DNA of 64,000 bases, from contig DEWY01000004.1 in the NCBI GenBank assembly GCA_002363865.1, positions 62,001 through 126,000 of the forward strand. Reading direction: 5' to 3'. This DNA is from Caulobacteraceae bacterium UBA3198 (GTDB taxonomy: Bacteria > Pseudomonadota > Alphaproteobacteria > Caulobacterales > Caulobacteraceae). The notes below the pieces were generated by a model. It was given only the letters and a program-made list of their open reading frames with translations. It did no database searches and was not told the DNA's origin. Both the position numbers and the translations under genes were made by a program. This document shows, piece by piece, positions 35,828-44,664 of the stretch (the first letter of the stretch is position 1; each line of letters starts with the position of its first letter).

Positions 35828-36463
35828 CTAGGCGGCGCCGTTGGAGCCCGATCCGTTCACCGACTTCGTGCGCTCGGGATCAATCCAGCCGATATTCCCA
35901 TCGGGCCGGCGATATACCACGGACAAACCGCCGTGCGCGGCGTTCCTGAACACGATTGTTTGAGCGCCGGTCATGTCCAGCTCAAGCACCGCCATGGAAA
36001 CCGTCATTTCGCGGATCGGCCGCTCGGTTTCGGCGATGACCATGGCCGCCGGCGCGCCGTCGCCGCCCAGACCGGCCGTCTCGTCCCAGTCAGGCTCGTC
36101 CTCGCCCTCAGGGGTGCGCAGGACGAAGTAGGAGGCGGTTTCGGCCTGTTTGGCCAAGGCCTGCTGGTGGTGATCCTTCAGCCGGCGCTTGTAGCGGCGG
36201 ACCCGGGTTTCGATCTTCTGCAGGGCGGAATCGAAGGCCGTGTGGGCGTCGGTTCCGGTGCCGTGGCTCTGGAGCTGCTGCCCCGAGGCCAGGGTCAGGG
36301 CGCAATCCACCTTGAAGGTGTAGCCCTCGCGGCTGACGACAACATCGGCTCCACCGCCCGCGCGGTCGATATATTTGCCAATGCTGCTGGTGAGTTCGTC
36401 GGTGACCCGCAGACGCAGGGCCTCTCCGACATCGACGTGTTTGCCGGTGACTTGGACTTGCAT
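35828..36463 (-). CDS. hpf: Ribosome hibernation promoting factor, long form
   Basis: Binds the 30S subunit and drives ribosome dimerisation in resting cells. It has 211 residues from the ATG at 36461-36463 (QVQVTGKHVDVGEALRLRV), with an N-terminal S30AE domain (~1-100), a variable linker, and a C-terminal dimerisation domain with MAVLELDMTGAQTIVFRNA and VVYRRPDGNIGWI. The long form fits the absence of a visible separate Rmf. An in-frame start 45 bases upstream adds an unusual tail and is not preferred. Confidence 0.94.
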   Translation of the reverse strand: MQVQVTGKHVDVGEALRLRVTDELTSSIGKYIDRAGGGADVVVSREGYTFKVDCALTLASGQQLQSHGTGTDAHTAFDSALQKIETRVRRYKRRLKDHHQQALAKQAETASYFVLRTPEGEDEPDWDETAGLGGDGAPAAMVIAETERPIREMTVSMAVLELDMTGAQTIVFRNAAHGGLSVVYRRPDGNIGWIDPERTKSVNGSGSNGAA

Positions 36464-36504
36464 AACGTCCAGAACGCGCCTGTCTCGGGTTGGTGTCAAG
36501 TGCG

Positions 36505-37128
36505 TCACAGACTGCTTATGGCCAAGATGAAAAGCCTGTGGATAACCCCGGCTGCGAGCGCCAGAACCCCCAGACTCACCGCCGTCGCGGCATAGCCCGC
36601 CAGGGCGAAGACCCCGTCCCGCTGTATCAGAGCCAGGGCGAAGAGGCTGATCGCGGCGGCCGGCAGCAGATTGCCCAGCGGCAGGGGCAGCATCAGCACA
36701 AAGGCCAGCACCGTGCAGCAGACGCCGATCATCCGGTCGCCCATGGGGCCGAACAGGAAGGTCAGGCGGGCCGCGGATACCCGCTCCACCCGCTCCACCC
36801 TCGGAATCAGCCTGAGGAAGGCGCCGCGCAGGACGCCCATGTCCAGCTTTTGCGCCCGTAGCCCGGCTGGCAGCCAGGGGCTGGCGACCCCGAGCGCCAA
36901 CTGCGGCGCAAATAGCAGCAGGGGCGCGCCCAGAAAGGTCGATGATCCGGGCGGCAGCGGCAGCAGATTGGGCGCGGCGAACAGGAACAGGAGCGCCCCG
37001 AACGCCCGGCGGCCAAAGCGGCCGATGAGGGTCCCGAAGTCCTCCGTCTCATGGGACAGGTCACAGATATCCCGGAGTATCCCCGAGAGGCTCATGCGCC
37101 GTTCCGGCTCAGAGGTCCCTGTCGTCAT
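36505..37128 (-). CDS. ExoD-family membrane protein
   Basis: About 207 residues from the ATG at 37126-37128; starts at 37173 or 37095 are also possible. ExoD-type proteins are associated with exopolysaccharide synthesis and alkali tolerance in rhizobia. Seen here: FGTLIGRFGRRAFGALLFLFAAPNLLPLPPG-type motif, a second half with GVCCTVLAFVLMLPLPLGN, and several hydrophobic segments. Mechanism unknown. Confidence 0.82.
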   Translation of the reverse strand: MTTGTSEPERRMSLSGILRDICDLSHETEDFGTLIGRFGRRAFGALLFLFAAPNLLPLPPGSSTFLGAPLLLFAPQLALGVASPWLPAGLRAQKLDMGVLRGAFLRLIPRVERVERVSAARLTFLFGPMGDRMIGVCCTVLAFVLMLPLPLGNLLPAAAISLFALALIQRDGVFALAGYAATAVSLGVLALAAGVIHRLFILAISSL

Positions 37129-37220
37129 GGGACCTGGGTATGGCCGCGCGGCGCAAGCTTCGCAATCAGACATGGCCGCCCGCGCTTTACAGCGTCGCTT
37201 TCAGAGCCTATCGGGACCCC

Positions 37221-37391
37221 ATGCTGCATCATGCCGCCATGACCATGATTACCAAAACCACTGCGCTCGCGGGCGCAGGGGTCTGGTCATGGCTGCCCGC
37301 AGCCGACTGACGATCCCTGCTTGACCCCGCCGGAAGGATGGGGTCGGCCACGGAAAGCCAGCCTCCCTCCGGCCAGACCCCGGAGGCTCCC
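37221..37391 (+). promoter_or_regulatory. Structured leader with mini-ORF before asd
   Basis: An ORF at 37239-37310 (24 codons; in frame from ATG 37221 it has 30) begins M-T-M-I-T-K-T-T, so all eight first residues are aspartate-family amino acids, the end products downstream of Asd. Segments GGGGTCTGG (37278-37286), GACCCC (37323-37328), GGGGTC (37340-37345) and CCAGACCCC (37373-37381) can pair in alternative ways. The last stem ends directly against the asd GGAGG (37382-37386). Neither leader ATG has a good ribosome-binding site, so this is a candidate only. Confidence 0.35.
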
Positions 37392-38474
37392 ATGCCGCAG
37401 TCCCTCGCAACGTCCCTGGCCCGCCCGGCGCTGGCCAAGACCGCCGCACCCCGTCCGCTGACCGTGGCGATCGTCGGCGCCACCGGCGCCGTGGGCGCCG
37501 AGCTGATCGGCTGCCTGGAGCGCCGGAACTTTCCGGTTGGTGAGCTGCGGCTGCTGGCCTCCCCCCGTTCGGCCGGCAAGACCCTGACCTTCCGCGGCGC
37601 GCCGGTCACGGTCCAGGCCCTGGACGAGTCCAGTTTCGAGGGCGTCGATCTCGCCTTCTTGTCCGCCGGCGCCACCCTGTCACGCCGTTATGGCCCGATC
37701 GCGGTCGCGGCCGGCGCCTGGGTGGTGGACAATTCCTCGGCCTTCCGGATGGACCCCGATACCCCCCTGGTGACGCCGGAGGTCAATGGCTGGCGGCTGG
37801 GCGAGATGGAGGGCCGGCTGGTGGCCAATCCCAACTGCGTGGCGGCCATCGCTGCGGTGGTGCTTGCCCCGCTGCACGCCAGACGGCTGGTGGTCCGGCT
37901 GATCGGCTCCACCTATCAGGCCGCCTCGGGGGCCGGCGCCGCGGCCATGGCTGAACTGCGGGACGCCACCGCCGCGGCCTTGGCCGGACAGGCCTATCCG
38001 CCCCAGGTGCTCGCTCACCCCTACGCCTTCAACCTGTTCAGCCACGACGCCGGCATCGATCCGGAGACCGGCTATAATGGCGAGGAGCTGAAGGTCATGG
38101 CCGAGCTGCGCCGCCTGCTGGGCGCCGCCGACCTGCCGGCCAGCTTCACCTGCATCCGGGTGCCGACCCTGCGGGCCCACGCCATGGCCCTGACCGTACG
38201 GTTCGCCGAGCCGGTGAGCGTGGCCGAGGCCCGGGCCTGGCTGTCGGCCGCCGACGGGGTGCGCGTGGTGGACGACCAGGCCGCTAACCACTTCCCCATG
38301 CCCGCCGAGGCCCAGGGTCAGGATGATGTGCTGGTGGGTCGCATCCGCACCGACCTGTCGGATCCCTCAGGCCGCAGCCTGTCCCTGTTCGTGGCCGGCG
38401 ATCAGCTGCTGAAGGGGGCAGCGCTCAACGCCGTCCAGATCGCCGAATCCCTACGCGCGTCAGGGCGGATCTAG
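37392..38474 (+). CDS. asd: Aspartate-semialdehyde dehydrogenase
   Basis: NADPH-dependent enzyme that makes aspartate semialdehyde, the branch point to lysine/diaminopimelate, threonine, isoleucine and methionine. It has 360 residues from ATG 37392, preceded by CGGAGG. The nucleotide-binding loop VAIVGATGAVGAEL is near residue 25; the catalytic cysteine is C149 in VANPNCVAA; the catalytic-histidine segment is RVPTLRAHAMAL. The stop overlaps the rpoN stop by four bases (convergent). An in-frame ATG at 37338 lies in the leader and is not preferred. Confidence 0.94.
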   Translation: MPQSLATSLARPALAKTAAPRPLTVAIVGATGAVGAELIGCLERRNFPVGELRLLASPRSAGKTLTFRGAPVTVQALDESSFEGVDLAFLSAGATLSRRYGPIAVAAGAWVVDNSSAFRMDPDTPLVTPEVNGWRLGEMEGRLVANPNCVAAIAAVVLAPLHARRLVVRLIGSTYQAASGAGAAAMAELRDATAAALAGQAYPPQVLAHPYAFNLFSHDAGIDPETGYNGEELKVMAELRRLLGAADLPASFTCIRVPTLRAHAMALTVRFAEPVSVAEARAWLSAADGVRVVDDQAANHFPMPAEAQGQDDVLVGRIRTDLSDPSGRSLSLFVAGDQLLKGAALNAVQIAESLRASGRI

Positions 38475-39973
38475 ACGGCTTCCTTCATCGCCCGCCGGCG
38501 CTCCACAGAGGAGGGAATCCGCATGGCTTCCCGATACTTGGCCACGGTCCGGCGGGCGATATCCACCCCGCCGGCCTTGAGGATCTCGACGATCTGGTCG
38601 TCGGAGTGGACACCGGCGCCCTGGGCCTCGGCGTCGATGAGCTGGCGGATCTTGTGGCGCACGCTTTCAGCGGAGTGCGCCTCGCCCCCTGACGATGAGG
38701 CGATCGAGGAGGTGAAGAAGAACTTCAGCTCGAACAGGCCCCGGGGCGTGGCGATATACTTGTTCGAGGTCACCCGGCTGACCGTGGATTCGTGCATGCC
38801 GATGGCCTCGGCCACGGTCTTCAGGTTCAGGGGCCGCAGGTGCTCCACCCCATAGGCCAGGAAGCCGTCCTGCTGGCGAACGATCTCGCTGGAGACCTTG
38901 AGGATGGTCTTGGCCCGTTGATCGAGGCTGCGCACCAGCCAGTTGGCCGTGGCCAGGCAGTCGGCGACGAAGGTCTTCTCCTGGTCCGAGCGGGCGCCGC
39001 CGGACACCTTGGCGTGATAGCGCTGGTCCACCAGCAGGCGCGGCAGGGTGTCGCTGTTCAGCTCCACCAGCCACAGGCCGCCTGGCCCCTCGCGCACAAA
39101 GACGTCGGGCGAGACCGGCTGGCTTGGTTCGCCGCCAAAGGCCGCGCCGGGCCGCGGGGTCAGGGCGCGCAGCTCGGCGAGCATGTCGCGCAGATCCTCG
39201 TCATCGACGCCGCAGACGCGTTTCAGACCCGCCATGTCCCGGCGGGCCAGCAGGTCGAGATTGTCCAGGAGCGCCGACATGGCCGGGTCGCAGCGATCGC
39301 GCTCGACCAGCTGCAGCCGCAGGCATTCGGCCACGTCGCGTGCGAAGACGCCGGTGGGCTCCAGCCCCTGCAGGCGGGTGAGCACCGACTCCACCAGGGC
39401 GGGCGCGCAGCCCAGGCGTTCGGCGGTCTCGGTCAGCTCCAGGCGCAGATAGCCGCCCTCGTCGACCCCATCGATCAGCACAGCCGCCACGGCGGCCTCG
39501 GCCGGCGCAAAGCCCAACAGGGCCGCCTGGTCGGTCAAATATTCAGCGAGGCTTTTTTCCTGGGCGGCCAGACCGTCCAGGCCGTCTCCGTCGCCCTCGA
39601 AGCTGCCGCCCTTGCCGGCTTTGGACCAGTCGATGGCGCCGCCAGCCTCGCCGGCCTCGCTTCCATCGCCGGTGGCCCGCTCGCCGGGCGAGACATCGTC
39701 ATGGGCGGCGTCGAGGTCGCTCTGGGCCGAGCCGGCGGCCACCTCGTCCAGGGCCGCCTCGGCGCGGGCCTCGCCGGCGCCGTCGGTGATTTCGGGGGCG
39801 GGCTCGGCCTCTCCCTCGTCCCTAGCCAGCAGCGGGTTGCGCTCAAGCTCGCCTTCGACATAGGCCTCCAGCTCAAGGTTCGACAACTGCAGCAGCTTGA
39901 TGGCCTGCTGCAGCTGGGGGGTGATGACCAGCCCCTGTCCCTGACGGATCTCGAGTCGCGCACTGAGCGCCAA
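38471..39973 (-). CDS. rpoN: RNA polymerase sigma-54 factor
   Basis: Alternative sigma factor needing AAA+ activators. It has 500 residues: region I with the LVITPQLQQAIKLLQLSNLEL glutamine/leucine-rich activator-contact helix, an acidic region II (~50-140), and a C-terminal core-binding and DNA-binding part ending in the RpoN box ARRTVAKYREAMRIPSSVERRR (~residues 470-491). In many proteobacteria lptB, rpoN, hpf and ptsN are adjacent; here metY and asd are inserted on the opposite strand. Confidence 0.96.
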   Translation of the reverse strand: MALSARLEIRQGQGLVITPQLQQAIKLLQLSNLELEAYVEGELERNPLLARDEGEAEPAPEITDGAGEARAEAALDEVAAGSAQSDLDAAHDDVSPGERATGDGSEAGEAGGAIDWSKAGKGGSFEGDGDGLDGLAAQEKSLAEYLTDQAALLGFAPAEAAVAAVLIDGVDEGGYLRLELTETAERLGCAPALVESVLTRLQGLEPTGVFARDVAECLRLQLVERDRCDPAMSALLDNLDLLARRDMAGLKRVCGVDDEDLRDMLAELRALTPRPGAAFGGEPSQPVSPDVFVREGPGGLWLVELNSDTLPRLLVDQRYHAKVSGGARSDQEKTFVADCLATANWLVRSLDQRAKTILKVSSEIVRQQDGFLAYGVEHLRPLNLKTVAEAIGMHESTVSRVTSNKYIATPRGLFELKFFFTSSIASSSGGEAHSAESVRHKIRQLIDAEAQGAGVHSDDQIVEILKAGGVDIARRTVAKYREAMRIPSSVERRRAMKEAV

Positions 39974-40142
39974 GGTTCAGCCCTCCTGGCCTGCTTCTTG
40001 CTGGCAAGGCTAGACGGCCATCCCACACCGATTGGTTAACTCCGGCCGGACCTGCGACGATTCAGGTCTGCGGTTTCGGCGGGGCCGGTCGGCGTGCTAG
40101 GCGCAATCCCTCAGAACACGAGTTTCATAAGGGAAGACGCCA

Positions 40143-41426
40143 ATGTCCGATTCTGCGCCCCTGCGCCCCGAAACCCTGGTCATTCACGCCGGAGCCACCC
40201 CCGATCCGGTGACCAAGGCCCGGGTCACGCCGATCTATCAGACCACCTCCTACGTGTTCGACGATTCCGACCACGCCGCGGCCCTGTTCAACCTCGAGGC
40301 GGCGGGCAACATCTATTCGCGCCTGGGTAACCCGACCTCGGGCGTGCTGGAGGCCCGCCTGGCGACCCTGGAGGGCGGCGTCGCGGCTCTGGCCGTGGCC
40401 AGCGGCCATGCGGCCCAGCTGCTGGTCTTCCACACCCTGATGGAGCCCGGCTGCAACATCGTCGCGTCCCGCAAGCTCTATGGCGGGTCGATCACCCAGC
40501 TGAGCCAGAGCTTCAAGCGCATGGGCTGGGGCGTCACCTTCGTCGAGGAGCTGGACCCGGAAGCCTTCGCCCGGGCGATCAACGACAAGACCCGGGCGGT
40601 CTTCATCGAATCCATCGCCAATCCGGGCGGCGTGGTCATGGACATCGCCGGCATCGCCGAGGTCGCCCATGCCGCAGGCGTGCCCCTGGTGGTCGATAAC
40701 ACGCTGGCCACCCCCTATCTCTGCCGGCCCCTGGATCACGGCGCCGACATCGTCGTCCACTCCCTGACCAAGTTCCTGGGCGGCCACGGCAACTCCATCG
40801 GCGGGGCCATTATCGATGGCGGCAAGTTCGACTGGACCAGCGGCCGCTGGCCCAATCTCAGCGCCCCCAATCCCAGCTATCATGGCAAGGTCTTCACCGA
40901 GGCCTTCGGCCCGGCCGCCTTCGTGGTCGCCTGCCGGGCGCTCGGCCTGCGCGACCTGGGGCCCGCCATCTCGCCCTTCAACGCCTTCATGATCCTCACC
41001 GGGATCGAGACCCTGGCCCTGCGGATGGAGCGCCATTGCGCCAACGCCCAGACCGTGGCCGAATGGCTGAAGGCCCACCCCAAGGTCGCCTGGGTCTCCT
41101 ATGCGGGCCTGACCGGCGATCCCAGCCATGAGCGCGCCAAGCGCTACGCCCCGAAGGGCGCGGGCGCCGTCTTCACCTTTGGCCTCAAGGACGGCTACGC
41201 CGCCGGCGTGAAGCTGGTGGGCGCGGTGAAGCTGTTCTCTCACCTGGCCAATATCGGCGACACCCGCAGCCTGATCATCCACCCGGCCTCCACCACCCAC
41301 CGCCAGCTGGAAGAGGGCGACCAGATCGCCGCCGGCGCCGGCCCCGACGTGGTCCGCCTTTCGGTGGGCCTGGAGCATGTGGACGACATCATCGCCGACC
41401 TGGACCAGGCCCTGGCCGGGCTCTGA
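40143..41426 (+). CDS. metY: O-acetylhomoserine sulfhydrylase (O-acetylhomoserine aminocarboxypropyltransferase)
   Basis: PLP enzyme making homocysteine from O-acetylhomoserine and sulfide. It has 427 residues, typical for MetY (MetB/MetC are shorter). Hallmarks are TPIYQTTSYVF, YSRLGNPTSGVLE, the PLP lysine in HSLTKFLGGHG, and the C-terminal SLIIHPASTTHRQL. ATG 40143 is preceded by AAGGGAAG. In the 170-base upstream region I looked for a SAM-II riboswitch and saw none. Confidence 0.93.
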   Translation: MSDSAPLRPETLVIHAGATPDPVTKARVTPIYQTTSYVFDDSDHAAALFNLEAAGNIYSRLGNPTSGVLEARLATLEGGVAALAVASGHAAQLLVFHTLMEPGCNIVASRKLYGGSITQLSQSFKRMGWGVTFVEELDPEAFARAINDKTRAVFIESIANPGGVVMDIAGIAEVAHAAGVPLVVDNTLATPYLCRPLDHGADIVVHSLTKFLGGHGNSIGGAIIDGGKFDWTSGRWPNLSAPNPSYHGKVFTEAFGPAAFVVACRALGLRDLGPAISPFNAFMILTGIETLALRMERHCANAQTVAEWLKAHPKVAWVSYAGLTGDPSHERAKRYAPKGAGAVFTFGLKDGYAAGVKLVGAVKLFSHLANIGDTRSLIIHPASTTHRQLEEGDQIAAGAGPDVVRLSVGLEHVDDIIADLDQALAGL

Positions 41427-41451
41427 GGCTCAGCGAGCCGCCACCCTACCA

Positions 41452-41540
41452 CCGTCACCCTCGGGCTTGACCAGAGGGTCCATGCGCACAGCCGGTCGCC
41501 GGTGTTCATGGATGGTCGGATCAAGTCCGACCATGACGGA
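41452..41540. repeat. Intergenic palindromic repeat, copy A
   Basis: Near-identical to 62944-63031. The main hairpin is ATGGTCGGA (41512-41520), loop TCAAG, TCCGACCAT (41526-41534). A second, weaker stem lies before it. Sits between convergent metY and lptB. Confidence 0.85.
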
Positions 41541-41635
41541 GTGGGGTTGTGCGACCGCCCTCACTCATGGAGGCCCTGCTGGCGCAGAGCGCCTCAGCAT
41601 GAGGTCGGAATGTAAGGCCCGCCTTCGCCCACCTT

Positions 41636-41676
41636 CCTCATCCTGAGGTGTGAGCGAAGCGAGCCTCGAAGGACGC
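41636..41676. repeat. Second short repeat (GAGCCTCGAAGGACGC type)
   Basis: Begins CCTCATCCTGAGG (a hairpin) and ends GAGCCTCGAAGGACGC. A truncated copy is at 63041-63061, again next to the first repeat family. I have seen this kind of element often between alphaproteobacterial genes. Confidence 0.65.
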
Positions 41677-41679
41677 GGG

Positions 41680-41697
41680 GCCTGACCGCGGTCAGGC
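41680..41697. other. 18-base perfect palindrome at the lptB stop
   Basis: GCCTGACC-GC-GGTCAGGC overlaps the lptB stop codon (41692-41694). Could act as a terminator stem or mRNA 3' cap for the lpt transcript; there is no T-run. Confidence 0.5.
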
Positions 41698-42459
41698 GCC
41701 GAAGCGGTCGCCCAGATAGACCCGGCGGACTTCCGGATTGTCGATGATTTCGGACGGCGAGCCTTCGAACAGCAGCTCGCCCGCATGGATGATCGCCGCC
41801 CGGTCGATGATGTCCAGGGTCTCGCGGACATTGTGGTCGGTGATCAGGATGCCGATGCCCCGGCCCTTCAGATAGCTGATCACATCGCGGATGTCGGCGA
41901 TGGCCAGGGGGTCGATGCCGGCGAAGGGCTCATCCAGCAGCATGAAGGACGGCTCGCTGGCCAGGGCCCGGGCGATCTCCACGCGACGCCGCTCGCCGCC
42001 GGACAGCGAGATGGCCGGGGCGTCGCGCAGATGCTCGATGTGCAGTTCTTCCAGCAGCTGATTGACCGTGGCGCGTGCCCGGGCGTCGTCGCGCTCGCGC
42101 AGCTCGACCACCGCCATGACGTTCTGGGCCACCGTCATGCCGCGGAAGATCGAGGTCTCCTGCGGCAGATAGCCCAGGCCCATACGGGCGCGCTGATACA
42201 TGGGCTGGGCGGTGATGTTCTCGCCGTCCAGATAGATGGCGCCGTAGTCGGCCGCGATCAGGCCGGTGATCATGTAGAAGCAGGTGGTCTTGCCCGCCCC
42301 GTTGGGACCCAGCAGACCGGCCACCTCGCCCCGGGCCAGGCGCAGGGAGACGCCCTTGACCACCGGGCGGCCCCGATAAGACTTGCCGATATTATCGACC
42401 ACCAGGCCTTCGCCTGGCGCGATGGCCTGCGCGCCGGCCGCCTGGGGTTTGTCGAGCAC
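41692..42459 (-). CDS. lptB: LPS export ABC transporter ATP-binding protein LptB
   Basis: Cytoplasmic ATPase of the LptB2FGC complex that extracts lipopolysaccharide from the inner membrane. It has 255 residues from GTG 42457-42459, chosen because AGGGGG lies eight bases upstream and just after the lptA stop; a start at 42525 would overlap lptA by 50 bases. Walker A GPNGAGKTT, signature LSGGERRRVEIARAL, Walker B FMLLDEPFAGID, and switch histidine in ITDHNVRETL are all present. Confidence 0.95.
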   Translation of the reverse strand: MLDKPQAAGAQAIAPGEGLVVDNIGKSYRGRPVVKGVSLRLARGEVAGLLGPNGAGKTTCFYMITGLIAADYGAIYLDGENITAQPMYQRARMGLGYLPQETSIFRGMTVAQNVMAVVELRERDDARARATVNQLLEELHIEHLRDAPAISLSGGERRRVEIARALASEPSFMLLDEPFAGIDPLAIADIRDVISYLKGRGIGILITDHNVRETLDIIDRAAIIHAGELLFEGSPSEIIDNPEVRRVYLGDRFGA

Positions 42460-42472
42460 CTGGCCGGCCCCC

Positions 42473-43075
42473 TTAGCGCTTGGCCGCAGGCTGGCCCTGC
42501 GTCTGATTGGGATAAAAGACCCCACGGACCCGGCCGGGCGTGCCTGCGCCGCGAGCGCTGGTCTCCATCCGCGCCTGGCCGGTGGAGACCTGGATCACCA
42601 GCCGCTCCCCGCGCAGCACGTTCTGGCCCTGGGCGGCGACCACCCCGCCAGTCATAGTGATGGTGTCGCTGGCTGCGTCATAGACCGCCGCATTGGCCCG
42701 CACCCGCTGGGCCGGGGTCACATAGTAGACCGAGCCCTGGGCGTCCAAGCCCTGGAGCTCGCCGCAGGAGGCCTCGGCCCCGGTCCGGGCCGGGCGGGCG
42801 GCGGCGTAGCGGATGGTCAGCACGTCGGCCCGTAACCGGGAGTTATCCTGCAGGGCCTCGGCAGAACCGCGCCAGATGGCCAGGCAGCGGGCGTTGATCA
42901 CCTCAAGTTCGTCGGCGGTAATGTCCACGGGCGCGTTGGAGCCCGCCGCGAGCTGGGCCTGGGCGGGCACGGCGGGAGCCGCCAGCAGGACCGCCGCCAA
43001 GGCCAGGGCCGACAGGGGCGTCCGCTGTCCGGCTGAAGGGAGAAACTTCATCTGAAGACGCCTCTTTCGCATCAT
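42473..43075 (-). CDS. lptA: Lipopolysaccharide transport periplasmic protein LptA/OstA
   Basis: Periplasmic bridge protein carrying LPS to LptD. It has 200 residues with a signal peptide (LSALALAAVLLAAPAVPAQA, cleavage after AQA) and beta-jellyroll repeats such as PVDITADELEVI and DTITMTGGVVAAQGQN. The ATG overlaps the lptC stop (ATGATG); an ATG at 43051 is an alternative. Some strands are divergent, so assignment rests partly on its position between lptC and lptB. Confidence 0.9.
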   Translation of the reverse strand: MMRKRRLQMKFLPSAGQRTPLSALALAAVLLAAPAVPAQAQLAAGSNAPVDITADELEVINARCLAIWRGSAEALQDNSRLRADVLTIRYAAARPARTGAEASCGELQGLDAQGSVYYVTPAQRVRANAAVYDAASDTITMTGGVVAAQGQNVLRGERLVIQVSTGQARMETSARGAGTPGRVRGVFYPNQTQGQPAAKR

Positions 43076-43701
43076 CGCGTCGATTTCGGCGTGATGGTGC
43101 CGCTCACGCCGCCCTTAAAGACCATGCGCTGGCCGTTGTCGTACACGCCATAGGACTTTGCGCGGATTTCTCCAAGGGGGCCGGCCCCGGTGATCAGCCC
43201 CTCGCCCTCCAGCACGCCGGTGGAGGTGTCGAAGACGGCGCTGCCGGTGTCGAAGGTGGCGTCCTGGTCGTTCAGACTCACATCCCCCTGCAGCCGCAGG
43301 ACGCCGTCGCCCTCATGGAAGACGCCCGACTGGGCCGACAGGCGCATCGGGCTGAGCCCCTCGCCGTCCAGCACCATGGCCGGCCGGTCCAGAACCACCC
43401 GTTGATAGTCGTCCTCATCCCGCACGGCGCTGTTGGCGGTGATGACGAAGGAGCGTCCCTGGGCGTCGCGCCCCATGAACCTTGGATTGACCAGACGGAT
43501 CGGGGCGTCGGCTTCCTCCGGCTCGGCGCCGCCGACGGCCAGGCTGTTATAGGTCACCATGCCCGCCAGGCTGATGACGATGACACCGATGATCGCCGGC
43601 AGAACCACCCGCAGGCGTCGGATCAGCTGCGACCGGCGCCGCCAGCGGTCCATGGCCAGGGCCGATGCGGGCCCACGGGCCTCGTATGCCAGGGCGCTCA
43701 T
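43072..43701 (-). CDS. lptC: LPS export ABC transporter periplasmic protein LptC
   Basis: Membrane-anchored LPS carrier. It has 209 residues from the ATG at 43699-43701. One N-terminal transmembrane segment VVLPAIIGVIVISLAGMV (~residues 33-50), then a LptA-like periplasmic domain with NPRFMGRDAQGRSFVITA and RLSAQSGVFHEGDGVLRLQG. Starts eight bases after the rnd stop and overlaps lptA. Confidence 0.92.
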   Translation of the reverse strand: MSALAYEARGPASALAMDRWRRRSQLIRRLRVVLPAIIGVIVISLAGMVTYNSLAVGGAEPEEADAPIRLVNPRFMGRDAQGRSFVITANSAVRDEDDYQRVVLDRPAMVLDGEGLSPMRLSAQSGVFHEGDGVLRLQGDVSLNDQDATFDTGSAVFDTSTGVLEGEGLITGAGPLGEIRAKSYGVYDNGQRMVFKGGVSGTITPKSTR

Positions 43702-43708
43702 CGACGCC

Positions 43709-44326
43709 TCATGTGTGCGCGAAGATGTCTGACTCCTCCCATCCGGCCACATCCAGCAGAGCCCGATGCGGCAGGAAGTCGAAGCAGGCCCGCGCCAGAC
43801 CATCGCGGCCCTCCCGGGCCAGCATGGCGTCGAGGCGCGCACGCACGGCGTGCAGGTGCAGCACGTCGGAGGCGGCGTAGGCCACCTGGTCGTCCGACAG
43901 CACCGCCGCGCCCCAGTCGGAGCTCTGCTGGGCTTTGGACAGATCGACGCCCACCATCTCCCGCGTCACGTCCTTCAGCCCGTGCCGGTCGGTGTAGGTC
44001 CGGGCCAGCTTGGAGGCGATCTTGGTGCAGTAGACGGGCGCGGTCATCACCCCCAGATGGAGATGGAACATGGCGATGTCGAATCGCCCGAAGTGGAAAA
44101 TCTTGGTGACCGCGGGATTGGTCAGCAGGGCCTTCAGATTGGGGGCGTCATAGGTCGACCGGTCCAGCTGGACCAGATGGGCGTCCCCGTCGCCCGCGGA
44201 GATCTGGACGACGCACAGCGGGTCGCGCCCCAGGCGCAGGCCCATGGTCTCCGAATCGACGGCCACCGAGTCGACGCCCTCGAACAGGCCCGCGGGAAGG
44301 TCGCCCTTATGAAGATGATTGGCCAA
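43709..44326 (-). CDS. rnd: Ribonuclease D (3'-5' exoribonuclease, DEDDy)
   Basis: 205 residues, the short form with only the exonuclease domain, lacking HRDC domains. Catalytic residues: VAVDSETMGL (Asp, Glu), FHFGRFDIAM (Asp), and YAASDVLHL (Tyr, Asp) near residue 150. Acts in tRNA 3' trimming. First gene of the minus-strand rnd-lptC-lptA-lptB run, a common alphaproteobacterial order. Confidence 0.92.
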   Translation of the reverse strand: MANHLHKGDLPAGLFEGVDSVAVDSETMGLRLGRDPLCVVQISAGDGDAHLVQLDRSTYDAPNLKALLTNPAVTKIFHFGRFDIAMFHLHLGVMTAPVYCTKIASKLARTYTDRHGLKDVTREMVGVDLSKAQQSSDWGAAVLSDDQVAYAASDVLHLHAVRARLDAMLAREGRDGLARACFDFLPHRALLDVAGWEESDIFAHT

Positions 44327-44426
44327 GACCGCTTGCTCCGCAGATGGCGCGGGCCTCGCCGCGCGGCTTTGGGAGGTCCTGCGGGGAGCAAAGGACGGCC
44401 ACCCCCGCGGAGACCTTAGAAAGGGG

Positions 44427-44513
<87 letters not shown>

Positions 44514-44664
44514 CCGGTCCGTCGGATCGGGAGGCGGGACTACTAAGGAAAAGCCAGACGGGCGTCAACGGACCTTTTCATCGGAAGTTGAAGTCGCATT
44601 GCAGCAGGGGTCCGCATCGTCTATCCGGGCGGCTCGGGAAGTTTGCAAATCAACGGGCCGGGCC

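Noticed and set aside
37239..37259. Resemblance of MTMIT to the start of LacZ (vector contamination)
   Set aside because: Only five residues match; surrounding DNA is native high-GC sequence and runs on into asd without vector sequence.
39974..40142. SAM-II or similar riboswitch before metY
   Set aside because: Such elements are common at this place in alphaproteobacteria, but I could not find the conserved core or pseudoknot segments here.
41427..41691. Small genes in the metY-lptB gap
   Set aside because: The open frames are explained by hairpin repeats and lack ribosome-binding sites.
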